A stretch of 64,000 nt of DNA, taken from Marivivens donghaensis (GTDB taxonomy: Bacteria > Pseudomonadota > Alphaproteobacteria > Rhodobacterales > Rhodobacteraceae). The notes beneath the pieces were generated by a model. It did not search any database and was not told the DNA's origin. It saw nothing but the letters and a program-made list of their open reading frames with translations. This document shows positions 17,399 to 25,899 of this stretch, in pieces. The position numbers and the translations under genes were made by a program. Position 1 is the first letter of the stretch; the number at the start of each line of letters is the position of its first letter. The stretch lies in contig NZ_JALNPR010000001.1 in the NCBI RefSeq assembly GCF_023541015.1, positions 620,001-684,000 on the forward strand, read 5' to 3'.

Positions 17399-18100
17399 AT
17401 GACCATCCACGATTCTTTTGAAGGTGCGCTTTATGTAGCCACCATTGTAACTTTGGCGGAAAAATACGGCATTCGGTTAGAGTCGGGGTCCGACTTTGAT
17501 TACTATGCAGAAACAATCGCCGCGCATCGACCGCAGCCGATTGGCGTGCCGTTTGACCCAAACCTTAACGCGATTCACCCTGATGACGGGTTTTGGTTCC
17601 TCGGATGGGACCGTGACGGGCGGCTGGTCTTCACCCAAGCGGTGCGTTTGTTGCGGATCGAAGGGCAGAGCCTTGCCGACTATTTCCGCGATCAATACGT
17701 GGCCTTCCCGCCTGCAGGTTTGCCGATTGATTTCGACCGCTCGTTCTATTCCCCCGGACCGAGTGCGCGACGCATGACAGGGACCTGTGCCTATCATGGC
17801 GACGTCTGGATGATCAGCGATCCTGCCTATCGCGGCACAGGCATGTCGAGCATTCTGGCTCGGCTTGCTTTGGCAACGGCGCTGATGACGTGGTCGCCCG
17901 ATCACATGATTGGGTTCATTATCAAAAAGCTCGCGTTCAAGGGCTTGGGTGAACGCGAAGGCTACATGCATTCCGAACCCGCCGCGCTGAGCTGGTATGC
18001 GAAGGATCGTCCTGATCCGATGGTAGCGCATATGTGTTGGATGAACCGCGATGACCTGCGGTATCTTCTCACCATTCCTGCCGAAACTGTTATGGCCTAA
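17399..18100 (+). CDS. Conserved hypothetical protein with GNAT-like segment
   Basis: The 233-residue cytoplasmic protein has no signal peptide. The segment MISDPAYRGTGMSSILARLALATAL resembles the acetyl-CoA-binding R-x-x-G-x-G/A motif and helix of GNAT acyltransferases, and the protein overall looks like an acyltransferase-related fold similar in layout to autoinducer synthase relatives. Upstream, TAAACCATTTATTAA (17331-17345) is one change from the CtrA consensus TTAA-N7-TTAA, which would suggest cell-cycle/motility control; this is weak. A bidirectional terminator follows at 18108-18127. Function unknown. Confidence 0.6.
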   Translation: MTIHDSFEGALYVATIVTLAEKYGIRLESGSDFDYYAETIAAHRPQPIGVPFDPNLNAIHPDDGFWFLGWDRDGRLVFTQAVRLLRIEGQSLADYFRDQYVAFPPAGLPIDFDRSFYSPGPSARRMTGTCAYHGDVWMISDPAYRGTGMSSILARLALATALMTWSPDHMIGFIIKKLAFKGLGEREGYMHSEPAALSWYAKDRPDPMVAHMCWMNRDDLRYLLTIPAETVMA

Positions 18101-18107
18101 ATGAAAA

Positions 18108-18127
18108 AGGCGCCCGAGAGGGCGCCT
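18108..18127. terminator. Bidirectional rho-independent terminator
   Basis: AGGCGCCC (18108-18115), GAGA, GGGCGCCT (18120-18127) is flanked by AAAAA on the left and GTTTTT on the right. It serves the plus gene ending at 18100 and the minus gene ending at 18152. Confidence 0.85.
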
Positions 18128-18151
18128 GTTTTTCCGTTTCTTGGATGGCGC

Positions 18152-18733
18152 TTAGCCGTTCCAAGTGCGGACCTGACCGCAGTCCATATGGACAAAGTTC
18201 GAGCCCGCATAACGACCAACGCCGCCTGCGTTGCAGGATTGTGCGGCGCTTGCGATTTGGTTGACAGAGCGGCTTGCTAGACGGAGGTCAGCAGCTTGAC
18301 CGCGCATATGGAGTGAGTTACGTGCTACGCCAGATGATTGGCGGCGCAGCATGGCGTTGGTTTCAGGCGAACGATAGCCCGACAGCAACATGTAGGGTTC
18401 AGTGACGTCGAGCAGGTTGTGCGAGGCTGCCATGATATCGATGGTGCGCGTGTCGATAGCGATGGTTTTGTTGTTCCGCCAGTCGCGCATGAAGTGGACG
18501 ATCTGGTTGACCGATTCAGCGATATAGTCGCCTTCGATCCAGTAGATCATGTCGATCTTTTCGCCGGTGCGGCCAGAATACATCTTAATCCGACGAACGT
18601 CACCAGCGCCGCGCAGGAACCCTGCCGCTTGACCGAATGTAGGGGTGAAAGCCGGAGCTGCCGTTACAGCGGTCGCGGCGAACGCACGAAGGAGACCGCG
18701 ACGAGAAATTCCCGAGGTATTCGTTGTCGTCAT
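18152..18733 (-). CDS. DUF882 (YcbK/MepK-type) peptidoglycan endopeptidase, Tat exported
   Basis: The protein has 193 residues. The N-terminus has a twin-arginine signal (ISRRGLLRAFAATAVTAAPA). The mature part is the DUF882/peptidase M15-type domain, with SGYRSPETNAML, then NSLHMRGQAADL, then NFVHMDCGQVRTW, giving the His, Asp and His zinc ligands. Members cleave peptide cross-links in murein in the periplasm. It is divergent from the L,D-transpeptidase at 19049, a frequent pairing: one makes 3-3 cross-links and the other opens cross-links. The 315 bases between them (18734-19048) show no further gene. Confidence 0.9.
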   Translation of the reverse strand: MTTTNTSGISRRGLLRAFAATAVTAAPAFTPTFGQAAGFLRGAGDVRRIKMYSGRTGEKIDMIYWIEGDYIAESVNQIVHFMRDWRNNKTIAIDTRTIDIMAASHNLLDVTEPYMLLSGYRSPETNAMLRRQSSGVARNSLHMRGQAADLRLASRSVNQIASAAQSCNAGGVGRYAGSNFVHMDCGQVRTWNG

Positions 18734-19048
18734 AGTTGAAGCGCCTGTCCCGTCGCTATCACCTGCTGTGGCGTGCAGGTTTTGTTTTCATCTCATCCCC
18801 AGATGCAGGAACTTTATGGCACAGACTGATTCCTGAACCAACTAAAGAATGCCCTAGCGTCCGTTAACAAAGGTCAAATAGGCGAAAATTTGCGCAAAAT
18901 CCGATTGAGGTGGCCCGTGATGCGTCGCCCTCGCGGTGCGGACCTGCAACATTTGGTAGCCCGGTGGCCGATTATCGCAATTGTGAGTGGACTATCGAGC
19001 CGTCAACGTGTCTCTCTGGTCGGCAATTGCGAATATTAGTTTGGGGCT

Positions 19049-20653
19049 TTGCGCGTGAATAGATCGGTTCGGTTTTCGTCTTTGGCGGCTGTGGTCGCGA
19101 TGTCCTTTGTTCTGGGCACAACTGCGCCTGTGCAGGCGCAGGTCACAGCTTTCCGTCAAGCCGTGGCTGAATCCGTTGCGATGGACGACGAACTTGCCGC
19201 GTTTTACCGCGCTCGTGATTTCGCGAGCATTTGGACGGGATCGGACGAGGTTGCGCAGGCCCGCCGTAATGCGCTCTTGGGTGCGTTTGCGGATGCGCCG
19301 CTCCATGGTTTGCCAGCTGAGAAATTCGATCCCAATGCTCTGATCGCCCGTTTGCAGTCGGCCAAAACGGCATACGAACAAGGCGCGATGGAAGTGGAGT
19401 TGAGCGAATTGTTCCTCACCTATGCGCGGGACGTGCAGACAGGTATCCTCAACCCGAACCGTGTTCTGGATGCGATCAAACGTGAAGTTCCCGTGCATGA
19501 TCGGATTGAGATCCTGAATGGGTTTTTGACGGCCGATCCGGTGCAGTATTTGCGGTCACTTGCCCCGCAGTCGGCTGAATATGCGCGGCTGATGCGGTCG
19601 AAAATGCGGCTAGAGCATCAGATCGCTCGCGGTGGCTGGGGTGCCACTGTGCCAGAGGCGACGCTGCGGCCCGGTGATACGGGGGCGGCTGTAGTGGCGC
19701 TGCGCAACCGTCTGATCGCGATGGGCTTTATGGAGCGGTCGGTGACGGCCACTTATGACGCAACTCTTCAGGCTGCGGTGCAAAAGTTTCAGGAATACAA
19801 CGGTTTGACCGCTGATGGTGTTGCGGGTGGCTCGACGATTGTTGAGCTAAACCGCCCGATTGAGGACCGCCTTCAGTCAGTTATCGTCGCGATGGAACGG
19901 GAGCGTTGGCTGAATATCCCGCGTGGTGATCGGCATATCTGGGTGAACCTCACGGACTTCACCGCCAAGATCATTGACAACGATATAGTCACCTTTGAAA
20001 CCCGATCTGTTATCGGTGCCAATTCGGACGACCGTCAGTCACCAGAGTTCTCTGACCTGATGGAGTTCATGGTGATTAACCCAAGCTGGTATGTACCGCG
20101 CTCGATCATCGTGAACGAATATCTGCCGCGACTGCAGGCCGATGCGGGGGCAGTAAGCCACCTTCAAGTCGTGGCGAGCAATGGTCAGGTTGTGAACCGC
20201 GCGAATGGCTTTAGCCAATATTCCGCGTCCAGCTTCCCGTTCTCCATGCGCCAGCCGCCGGGGCCGAGCAACGCGCTGGGGTCGGTGAAGTTCATGTTCC
20301 CGAACCGATACAATATCTATCTGCACGATACGCCTGCGCAGAATTTGTTCGCACGCGAAGTGCGGGCCTTTAGTCACGGGTGCATCCGCTTGGACGATCC
20401 GCATGACTTTGCTTACGCACTATTGGCGCGTCAGACCTCTGATCCGGTCGAGTTCTTCCAGTCCCGTCTTCGGACAGGGCAGGAAACGCGCGTTGATTTA
20501 GAAACGCCAGTGCCTGTGCACTTGGATTATCGTACCGCGTTTACCAATGTGGACGGGTCACTGCAGTATCGCCGCGACATTTACGGTCGTGACGCAGTGA
20601 TTTGGGATGCTTTGGCACGTGAAGGGGTAGCCGCGGGCGGCGTTCAGGGGTAA
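19049..20653 (+). CDS. L,D-transpeptidase (YcbB/LdtD-type) with peptidoglycan-binding domain
   Basis: The 534-residue periplasmic protein starts at TTG, with GTG two codons later as an alternative. Residues 1-30 are a Sec signal ending VQAQ. Then come an LdtD-type scaffold domain, a PG_binding_1 domain (LRPGDTGAAVVALRNRL, then VQKFQEYNGLTADGVAG), and a YkuD catalytic domain with the motif HDTPAQNLFAREVRAFSHGCIRL that contains the nucleophilic Cys. It forms 3-3 peptidoglycan cross-links or attaches proteins. It is the partner of the divergent DUF882 endopeptidase and lies 27 bases before lpxD on the same strand. Confidence 0.93.
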   Translation: MRVNRSVRFSSLAAVVAMSFVLGTTAPVQAQVTAFRQAVAESVAMDDELAAFYRARDFASIWTGSDEVAQARRNALLGAFADAPLHGLPAEKFDPNALIARLQSAKTAYEQGAMEVELSELFLTYARDVQTGILNPNRVLDAIKREVPVHDRIEILNGFLTADPVQYLRSLAPQSAEYARLMRSKMRLEHQIARGGWGATVPEATLRPGDTGAAVVALRNRLIAMGFMERSVTATYDATLQAAVQKFQEYNGLTADGVAGGSTIVELNRPIEDRLQSVIVAMERERWLNIPRGDRHIWVNLTDFTAKIIDNDIVTFETRSVIGANSDDRQSPEFSDLMEFMVINPSWYVPRSIIVNEYLPRLQADAGAVSHLQVVASNGQVVNRANGFSQYSASSFPFSMRQPPGPSNALGSVKFMFPNRYNIYLHDTPAQNLFAREVRAFSHGCIRLDDPHDFAYALLARQTSDPVEFFQSRLRTGQETRVDLETPVPVHLDYRTAFTNVDGSLQYRRDIYGRDAVIWDALAREGVAAGGVQG

Positions 20654-20679
20654 ATCCTTCTCAACGTTGAGAGGGACTT

Positions 20680-21747
20680 ATGGCTTATACCGTTTCAGAG
20701 ATTGCAACCGCACTCGGGGCTGAGGCCTTAGGTGATCTGTCCCTAGAGATTGACACGGCGTCAGAGCCTGCAACGGCTGGTCCACGCGACCTCGCACTGG
20801 CGATGTCGCCTGCTTATGCGGAAAAGCTTGGGCAGGGTCAGGCACAGGTTGCTGTGGTCTGGTCGGGTTGCGACTGGCAGGCGCTCGGCCTTAAGGCGGC
20901 GATCATCGCGCCGCGCGCGCGGCTTGCGATGGCAAAGCTCACGCAGATGCTCGACCGTCCGTGGGATATTGAGGACGGTATTCACCCGACCGCGATTACA
21001 GAGGGTGCGACCTTGGGTGAGGGGGTTGCGATTGGTCCCTTTGTTCTGATCGGCAAGGGCGCTGTGATCGGCGCAGGCACCCGAATTGCTGCACATGTGA
21101 CGGTTGCACCCGGTGCTGTGGTTGGTGAAAACTGTGTGCTCCTTGATGGGTCGCGGGTGATGCGGCGTGTGACCTTGGGTGATCGCGTAATCCTGCATCC
21201 AAACGCTGTGATTGGCGCGGACGGGTTTTCCTTTGTCATGGCCGAGCAGTCGAATGTTGAGCGGGCCCGTGCGACCTTGGGCGATACCGAGGCGCAAATT
21301 CCGAACGATCCGCGTCAGCACCGTATCCATTCCTTGGGCGGCGTGATCCTCTCGGACGATGTTGAGGTCGGCGTTGGGTCCACCATTGACGCAGGGACCA
21401 TCCGCCCGACCTTTGTCGGCGAAGGATCAAAAATCGATAACGGCTGCCATTTGGGGCACAACGTGGTTATGGGCAAGCACTGCCTTATGGCGGGACACGC
21501 GGCGGTGGCTGGATCAACGGTCATCGGGGATCGCGTGGTTTTGGGCGGTCAGACTGGCGTCGGTGACAACCTCAAAATCGGCGATGATGTTGTAACTTCG
21601 GCTGGGACGATGGTTTTGGCGAATGTGCCTGCGGGTCGTGTGATGATGGGCTATCCCGCGACACAAATGACGCAGCAAATTGAGATTTATAAATCCTTGC
21701 GCCGTCTGCCAAGAATCCTACGTGATATGGGAAACCGTCAAAAATAA
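20680..21747 (+). CDS. lpxD: UDP-3-O-acylglucosamine N-acyltransferase LpxD
   Basis: The 355-residue left-handed beta-helix protein adds the N-linked 3-hydroxyacyl chain in lipid A synthesis, using acyl-ACP. An N-terminal uridine-binding domain (about 1-100) is followed by hexapeptide repeats (IGPFVLIGKGAVIGAG and GENCVLLDGSRVMRRVTLGD), the catalytic-His region (DNGCHLGHNVVMGKHC) and a C-terminal helix. It is not beside lpxA, fabZ or lpxB here. Instead an ACP and a ketoacyl-ACP synthase follow, which suggests a linked acyl supply for the envelope. Confidence 0.93.
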   Translation: MAYTVSEIATALGAEALGDLSLEIDTASEPATAGPRDLALAMSPAYAEKLGQGQAQVAVVWSGCDWQALGLKAAIIAPRARLAMAKLTQMLDRPWDIEDGIHPTAITEGATLGEGVAIGPFVLIGKGAVIGAGTRIAAHVTVAPGAVVGENCVLLDGSRVMRRVTLGDRVILHPNAVIGADGFSFVMAEQSNVERARATLGDTEAQIPNDPRQHRIHSLGGVILSDDVEVGVGSTIDAGTIRPTFVGEGSKIDNGCHLGHNVVMGKHCLMAGHAAVAGSTVIGDRVVLGGQTGVGDNLKIGDDVVTSAGTMVLANVPAGRVMMGYPATQMTQQIEIYKSLRRLPRILRDMGNRQK

Positions 21748-21820
21748 GTTTCAAACGGCGGTCATAGTGATTAGATCATTTTAAATGCCCAAGGGTCATA
21801 CCCGAGAGAGGCGAGGACAC

Positions 21821-22078
21821 ATGGAAATTCGCGAAAAAGTCATCGAAATCATTGCCGAACAGGCCGTTCTAGAGCCATCGGATGTGAAAATGGATCACAC
21901 ACTAGAAGATCTGGGCATTGATAGCCTCGGTCTGGTGGAGAGCATTTTTGCGATCGAAGAGGCCTTTGACATCTCTGTGCCGTTCAATGCGAATGACCCG
22001 AGCGAGAGCGATTTCGACATTTCGTCCGTCTCTGCCATCATTGACGCTGTTTCAAAGCTCGTCTCCGAAAAGGTATAA
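21821..22078 (+). CDS. Acyl carrier protein (secondary, non-AcpP)
   Basis: The protein has 85 residues from ATG 21821 after GAGAGGCGAGG; upstream codons lack ACP character. The phosphopantetheine site is Ser in LEDLGIDSLGLVESIFAIEE. It is acidic and four-helical in size. The segment FNANDPSESDFDISSVS differs from standard AcpP, so this is a dedicated carrier that probably serves the ketosynthase 5 bases downstream and perhaps LpxD. It may be an AcpXL analogue for special lipid acyl chains; that is inference. Confidence 0.9.
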   Translation: MEIREKVIEIIAEQAVLEPSDVKMDHTLEDLGIDSLGLVESIFAIEEAFDISVPFNANDPSESDFDISSVSAIIDAVSKLVSEKV

Positions 22079-22083
22079 CGCCA

Positions 22084-23295
22084 ATGCGTCGCGTTGTGAT
22101 TACAGGTGCGGGGACGATTAACGCCCTCGGCCATGATGTTGCGCAAACGTTTGAGGCGATGCGCGAAGGGCGTTGCGGCATCGGTCCGCTGGAAATTCCT
22201 GACGTTGATCGCCTGATGGTGAAAATCGCGGGCCAAGTGCGCAACTACGACGAACACGCGCATTTCAACCGTCAGCAAATCGCGCTCTATGATCGGTTCA
22301 CGCAGTTTACCTTGCTGGCTGCGCGTCAGGCTGTGGCGCAGTCGGGGTTGGAATTTCACGGCGAGTTGGCGGATCGGTCTGGGGTTGTGCTTGGCACCTC
22401 TGGCGGTGGTCTGACGACGCAGGATGAAAACTACCGTGTGGTTTACGAGGAAGGGAAGAACCGCGTTCACCCCTTTATCGTGCCGAAGCTTATGAACAAC
22501 GCAGCGACGAGCCACCTGTCCATCGAATTTAACCTGCGCGGTCCGTCCTTTACCGTGGCAACGGCTTGTGCGTCGTCTAACCATGCCATGGGGCAGGCGT
22601 TCCAGATGATCCGTTCGGGCATGGCGCCTGTCATGCTGACGGGTGGCTCTGAATCCATGCTGGTCTTTGGTGGCGTGAAAGCCTGGGAAGGGCTGCGCGT
22701 CATGTCCAAGGACGGGTGCCGTCCGTTCAGCGCCAATCGCAACGGCATGGTCCAAGGCGAAGGCGCGGGCGTTTTCGTGTTCGAGGATTACGAACACGCG
22801 CGTAAACGCGGGGCGACCATCCTTGCCGAAGTCATCGGCTTTGCGATGTCGTCGGATGCCTCTGATATCGTGATGCCGTCAAAGCAGGGCGCGGGACGTG
22901 CGATCACGGGCGCAATGCGAGACGCGCGGATCGACAAGAGCGAGGTTGGCTATATCAACGCGCATGGCACGGGCACGGCCGCCAACGACAAAACGGAATC
23001 GGCGGCTGTCGCGGATGCATTTGGTCCGCATGCGGATAAACTGATGATGTCCTCGACCAAGTCGATGCACGGTCACTTGATCGGTGGCACAGGCGCGGTC
23101 GAACTCTTGGCCTGTATCATGGCTCTCAAGGATGGTATCATCGCGCCGACGATCAACTACGAAGAGCCCGATCCAGAATGTGCGCTCGACGTGGTGCCGA
23201 ATGAGGCGCGCGAGGCGAATGTGGACGTGGTTCTCACGAACGCCTTTGCCTTTGGCGGATTGAACGCCGTGCTGGCGCTACGCAAGGCCCCATAA
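22084..23295 (+). CDS. Beta-ketoacyl-ACP synthase (KAS II/FabF family)
   Basis: The 403-residue condensing enzyme has the Cys-His-His triad: TACASS (Cys162), the HGTGT loop (YINAHGTGTAAND) and STKSMHGHLIGGTGAVE. The C-terminal FGGLNAVL motif is normal. The start is 5 bases after the ACP stop, so the two are surely co-expressed. It extends acyl-ACP by two carbons; pairing with a special ACP and LpxD points to a lipid A or secondary-lipid acyl chain rather than bulk fatty acid synthesis. A terminator follows. Confidence 0.93.
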   Translation: MRRVVITGAGTINALGHDVAQTFEAMREGRCGIGPLEIPDVDRLMVKIAGQVRNYDEHAHFNRQQIALYDRFTQFTLLAARQAVAQSGLEFHGELADRSGVVLGTSGGGLTTQDENYRVVYEEGKNRVHPFIVPKLMNNAATSHLSIEFNLRGPSFTVATACASSNHAMGQAFQMIRSGMAPVMLTGGSESMLVFGGVKAWEGLRVMSKDGCRPFSANRNGMVQGEGAGVFVFEDYEHARKRGATILAEVIGFAMSSDASDIVMPSKQGAGRAITGAMRDARIDKSEVGYINAHGTGTAANDKTESAAVADAFGPHADKLMMSSTKSMHGHLIGGTGAVELLACIMALKDGIIAPTINYEEPDPECALDVVPNEAREANVDVVLTNAFAFGGLNAVLALRKAP

Positions 23296-23300
23296 ACGTA

Positions 23301-23326
23301 AAACGCCGCCCTAAGAGGCGGCGTTT
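23301..23326. terminator. Bidirectional terminator between ketosynthase and IalB genes
   Basis: AAACGCCGCC (23301-23310), CTAAGA, GGCGGCGTTT (23317-23326), followed by TGTTG. It serves both convergent genes. Confidence 0.8.
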
Positions 23327-23344
23327 TGTTGAATATTCAGCGCC

Positions 23345-23914
23345 TTAGTTGGTCGGCGGCGTGGCTTTGTCGAATCCAGCGGTAAAGCCAGCGAGAGACA
23401 TATCCAGAATAACTTCGGCTGCCTCAGGTGCTGTTTCTGCACGAACGATACGCACTTTCGCGTTCGACCCAGCCTTGAACGCAGCGAGCTCTTCGGCGGT
23501 GAAACCAGCGCGGGTCACGCATCCACCTTGGTTACAGAATTCGATCGGGTAACGGCGCGGATCGGCGTCATCAACTTGGATCATGATGCCTTCGGACAAG
23601 CGGGTCATCAGCGGGACCAGAAGGGTCGCAGCTGCTGCAGCTTGTTGGTCTGCGGGCATCGGGAACATGGTGACTTCCATGATCGAGTTACCGTCAGCAT
23701 CCTTGAGCAGTTGGTAAATTTGGCAGGGTTCATCGCCAGATTCGACTTTGAGGCAGCGCAGTTCCCAATCACCAGAGGTCTCTTTGACGTAGACCTGACC
23801 GACCTGCGGGTCAGCGGGGGCGTCCGTTGCGGGGGCTGCGGTCTCTTGCGCCAGTGCGACACTGCCGAGGGCGATCATCGTCAGGGTGGCGAGCGGTTTA
23901 ATCACGTTGAACAT
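23345..23914 (-). CDS. Invasion-associated locus B (IalB) family secreted protein
   Basis: The protein has 189 residues from ATG 23914; the frame extends to 23953 without signal-like sequence. A Sec signal peptide (VIKPLATLTMIALGSVALAQ) precedes a low-complexity Ala/Pro/Asp linker. The IalB domain then shows WELRCLKVESGDEPCQIYQLL and PIEFCNQGGCVTRAGF, with two Cys pairs probably disulfide bonded. The name comes from Bartonella; in free-living alphaproteobacteria the role is unknown and probably periplasmic. An inverted repeat GGTGAC-N6-GTCACC lies upstream at 23972-23989. Confidence 0.85.
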   Translation of the reverse strand: MFNVIKPLATLTMIALGSVALAQETAAPATDAPADPQVGQVYVKETSGDWELRCLKVESGDEPCQIYQLLKDADGNSIMEVTMFPMPADQQAAAAATLLVPLMTRLSEGIMIQVDDADPRRYPIEFCNQGGCVTRAGFTAEELAAFKAGSNAKVRIVRAETAPEAAEVILDMSLAGFTAGFDKATPPTN

Positions 23915-23971
23915 AAAAAGTCCTGTCTTGGTTTGCTGCGCACTGTCTAACACGTGAGGTTGTGGGTGTCA

Positions 23972-23989
23972 GGTGACATTGCCGTCACC
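23972..23989. promoter_or_regulatory. Inverted repeat GGTGAC-N6-GTCACC upstream of ialB-type gene
   Basis: Perfect 6-6-6 symmetry, 58 bases upstream of the IalB start. It may be an operator, but no cognate regulator can be named. Confidence 0.35.
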
Positions 23990-24046
23990 ATCGGCATAAC
24001 TTGGCCGATTTGGTCACATGAAGTGTTACCGTTAACGCGTTGCGGC

Positions 24047-24112
24047 AAAAAGAAAAGGGACCGAAACCGATCCCCTTTCTCTATTCTCCCTGTCGGACTT
24101 GGCCGACTATTT
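24047..24112 (-). ncRNA. Candidate small RNA with two hairpins and strong terminator
   Basis: On the minus strand a 65-base unit has hairpin GTCGG-CCAAGT-CCGAC (24092-24107). It then has a 7-bp stem GGGATCG/CGGTCCC with loop GTTT (24057-24074), immediately followed by TTTTCTTTTT. No gene precedes this terminator on the minus strand for more than 1.5 kb, so it must end an independent short transcript. A promoter-like pair, TTGACG and TAGCGT with 17-base spacing, lies directly upstream (24119-24147). I do not recognise an Rfam family. Confidence 0.5.
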
Positions 24113-24118
24113 GTGCTG

Positions 24119-24147
24119 ACGCTACGAAAAGGAATCGGGACCGTCAA
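24119..24147 (-). promoter_or_regulatory. Putative sigma-70-type promoter for the small RNA
   Basis: Minus-strand -35 TTGACG (24147-24142, five of six) and -10 TAGCGT (24124-24119, three of six) are separated by 17 bases. The predicted start is about 24112. The -10 element is poor, so this is tentative. Confidence 0.35.
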
Positions 24148-24178
24148 CTAAGAAACGACAGTTTTATGGCAGTCGCCT

Positions 24179-24250
24179 AAAAAAACCGCGCCCAAAGGCG
24201 CGGCAAGTCTAACAGGGAGGAGATTTTGTCGGTCAGAATACAATTCTGAC
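24179..24250 (-). ncRNA. Candidate CTCCTCCC-motif small RNA (cuckoo/CcsR-like)
   Basis: On the minus strand a perfect 8-bp hairpin GTCAGAAT-TGT-ATTCTGAC (24250-24232) is followed by single-stranded CTCCTCCC (24222-24215). Next is a GC-rich stem CCGCGCC/GGCGCGG (24203-24186) and seven T. CCUCCUCCC-type anti-Shine-Dalgarno motifs before a terminator are the mark of the cuckoo/CcsR small RNAs described in Rhodobacter. There is no upstream minus-strand gene that this terminator could serve. The 5' end is not determined and could lie up to about 24300. No promoter is convincing. Confidence 0.5.
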
Positions 24251-24321
24251 AAACGCTTTCACTATGGCATGAAACCGTTAAGGATGTATTTTAGCACCGA
24301 TTTGAGCATTTAGGGGACGTT

Positions 24322-25872
24322 ATGGAAAACGCGATTTTTATCGGCGGGGGTGGCGAAGGCTACGCTGAGCAGCAGGGGCTTTTGCTGAACTACGCGAACC
24401 GTCACGGCTTGATCGCTGGTGCGACGGGCACGGGTAAGACGGTGACACTGCAAATTCTGGCCGAGGGGTTTTCGGCTGCGGGCGTTCCTGTGTTTCTCTC
24501 GGATATTAAGGGCGATTTGTCGGGGTTGGCGGCGGCTGGTTCTGCCGATTTCAAACTCCACGATGCGTTCATGAAGCGGGCGGCGACCATCGGGCTCGAT
24601 CTGCAATACGACAAATTCCCCGTGACCTTCTGGGACCTCTACGGTGATCAAGGCCACCCCGTGCGCACCACCGTTGCCGAAATGGGGCCTCTGTTGCTTG
24701 CGCGGATGTTGGAACTGTCCGATGTCCAAGAGGGCGTTCTGAACATCGTGTTCCGCGTCGCCGACGAAGAGGGCCTCCCGCTCTTGGACCTCAAAGATCT
24801 GCAATCCATGCTGCTGTGGGTTGGTGAACATGCGAGCGAGATTGCACTGCGCTATGGGAACATCGCGTCGGCGTCGATCGGTGCGATCCAGCGGCAGTTG
24901 CTGGTGTTGGAAAATCAGGGTGCAACGGCGTTCTTTGGCGAACCTGCCCTGGATCTGATGGACATGATGCAGGTGGCGCCCGACGGTCGTGGGCAGATCA
25001 ACCTTCTGGCGGCGGATAAGCTGATGAACAGCCCGCGCCTCTATGCGACGTTCCTGCTGTGGCTGCGCTCTGAATTGTTCGAAGAACTGCCCGAGGTCGG
25101 CAACCCAGATAAGCCAAAGCTCGTGTTCTTCTTTGATGAGGCGCATTTGCTGTTTGATGACGCGCCCAAGGCGTTGGTAGATAAGGTCGAACAGGTTGCG
25201 CGTTTGATCCGGTCCAAAGGGGTAGGCGTTTATTTCATCACGCAAAACCCTGCTGACGTGCCAGAGGATATTCTGGGCCAGTTGGGCAACCGCGTGCAAC
25301 ATGCCCTGCGTGCCTTTACCGCGAAGGATCAAAAGGCCCTGCGTCAGGCGGCGGAGAACTATCGTCCGAACCCTGCGTTCGATATCGCTGATGCGATCAC
25401 CGAGGTCGGCACGGGCGAGGCTGTGACCTCAATGCTCGAAAACAAGGGCATCCCTGGGATCGCGCAACGCACGCTGATCCGTCCGCCGTCGTCGAAACTC
25501 GGCCCGATTGAGGCGAGCGACCGGAAGGCGCTGATGGCGACCTCGCCGATGGGGGCAAAGTATGACACGGCTGTGGATCGTGAATCGGCGCATGAAATTC
25601 TGCTGAAACGCGCGGATGCCGCCGCCAAAGAAGCCGCTGCCGCAGAAGAGGCCGAAGCTAAGGCAGAGGAAGAGGAACGCGAGTTCCGCAATGCGCGCCG
25701 CTATGACGGTGGGTCGTCGCCTTCGACCAAGACCCGTACAACACGGTCGCGGTCAACAAAGAATGAATCCTTTGGGGAGGCCATCGGCTCTGCCGTGATC
25801 AAAGAGCTGAAAGGCACCACGGGACGGCGCATCGTGCGCGGCATCCTCGGAACGCTGTTCAAATCACGATAA
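24322..25872 (+). CDS. HerA-like ATPase/helicase, DUF853 (YjgR family)
   Basis: The 516-residue cytoplasmic ATPase has Walker A GATGTGKT at about residues 33-40 and Walker B KLVFFFDEAHLLFDD. A sensor/arginine section follows (GVGVYFITQNPADVPEDILGQLGNRVQHALRAFTAKDQKA). The C-terminus is a charged coiled-coil region (AAAKEAAAAEEAEAKAEEEE) and a basic Ser/Thr-rich tail. The family is related to HerA/FtsK DNA translocases; the role is not well defined. The start has no clear Shine-Dalgarno, but the protein begins in register with the family. A terminator follows. Confidence 0.88.
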   Translation: MENAIFIGGGGEGYAEQQGLLLNYANRHGLIAGATGTGKTVTLQILAEGFSAAGVPVFLSDIKGDLSGLAAAGSADFKLHDAFMKRAATIGLDLQYDKFPVTFWDLYGDQGHPVRTTVAEMGPLLLARMLELSDVQEGVLNIVFRVADEEGLPLLDLKDLQSMLLWVGEHASEIALRYGNIASASIGAIQRQLLVLENQGATAFFGEPALDLMDMMQVAPDGRGQINLLAADKLMNSPRLYATFLLWLRSELFEELPEVGNPDKPKLVFFFDEAHLLFDDAPKALVDKVEQVARLIRSKGVGVYFITQNPADVPEDILGQLGNRVQHALRAFTAKDQKALRQAAENYRPNPAFDIADAITEVGTGEAVTSMLENKGIPGIAQRTLIRPPSSKLGPIEASDRKALMATSPMGAKYDTAVDRESAHEILLKRADAAAKEAAAAEEAEAKAEEEEREFRNARRYDGGSSPSTKTRTTRSRSTKNESFGEAIGSAVIKELKGTTGRRIVRGILGTLFKSR

Positions 25873-25879
25873 CGGAAAG

Positions 25880-25895
25880 GGCGGCGCGAGCCGCC
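25880..25895. terminator. Bidirectional terminator
   Basis: GGCGGC-GCGA-GCCGCC with A-rich left and TTTTT right flanks lies between the convergent DUF853 and CorC-type genes. Confidence 0.75.
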
Positions 25896-25899
25896 TTTT

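Noticed and set aside
24215-24222. GGGAGGAG as a plus-strand ribosome binding site
   Set aside because: The frames that follow stop within a few codons and the next gene starts 100 bases later; the minus-strand small-RNA reading explains more.
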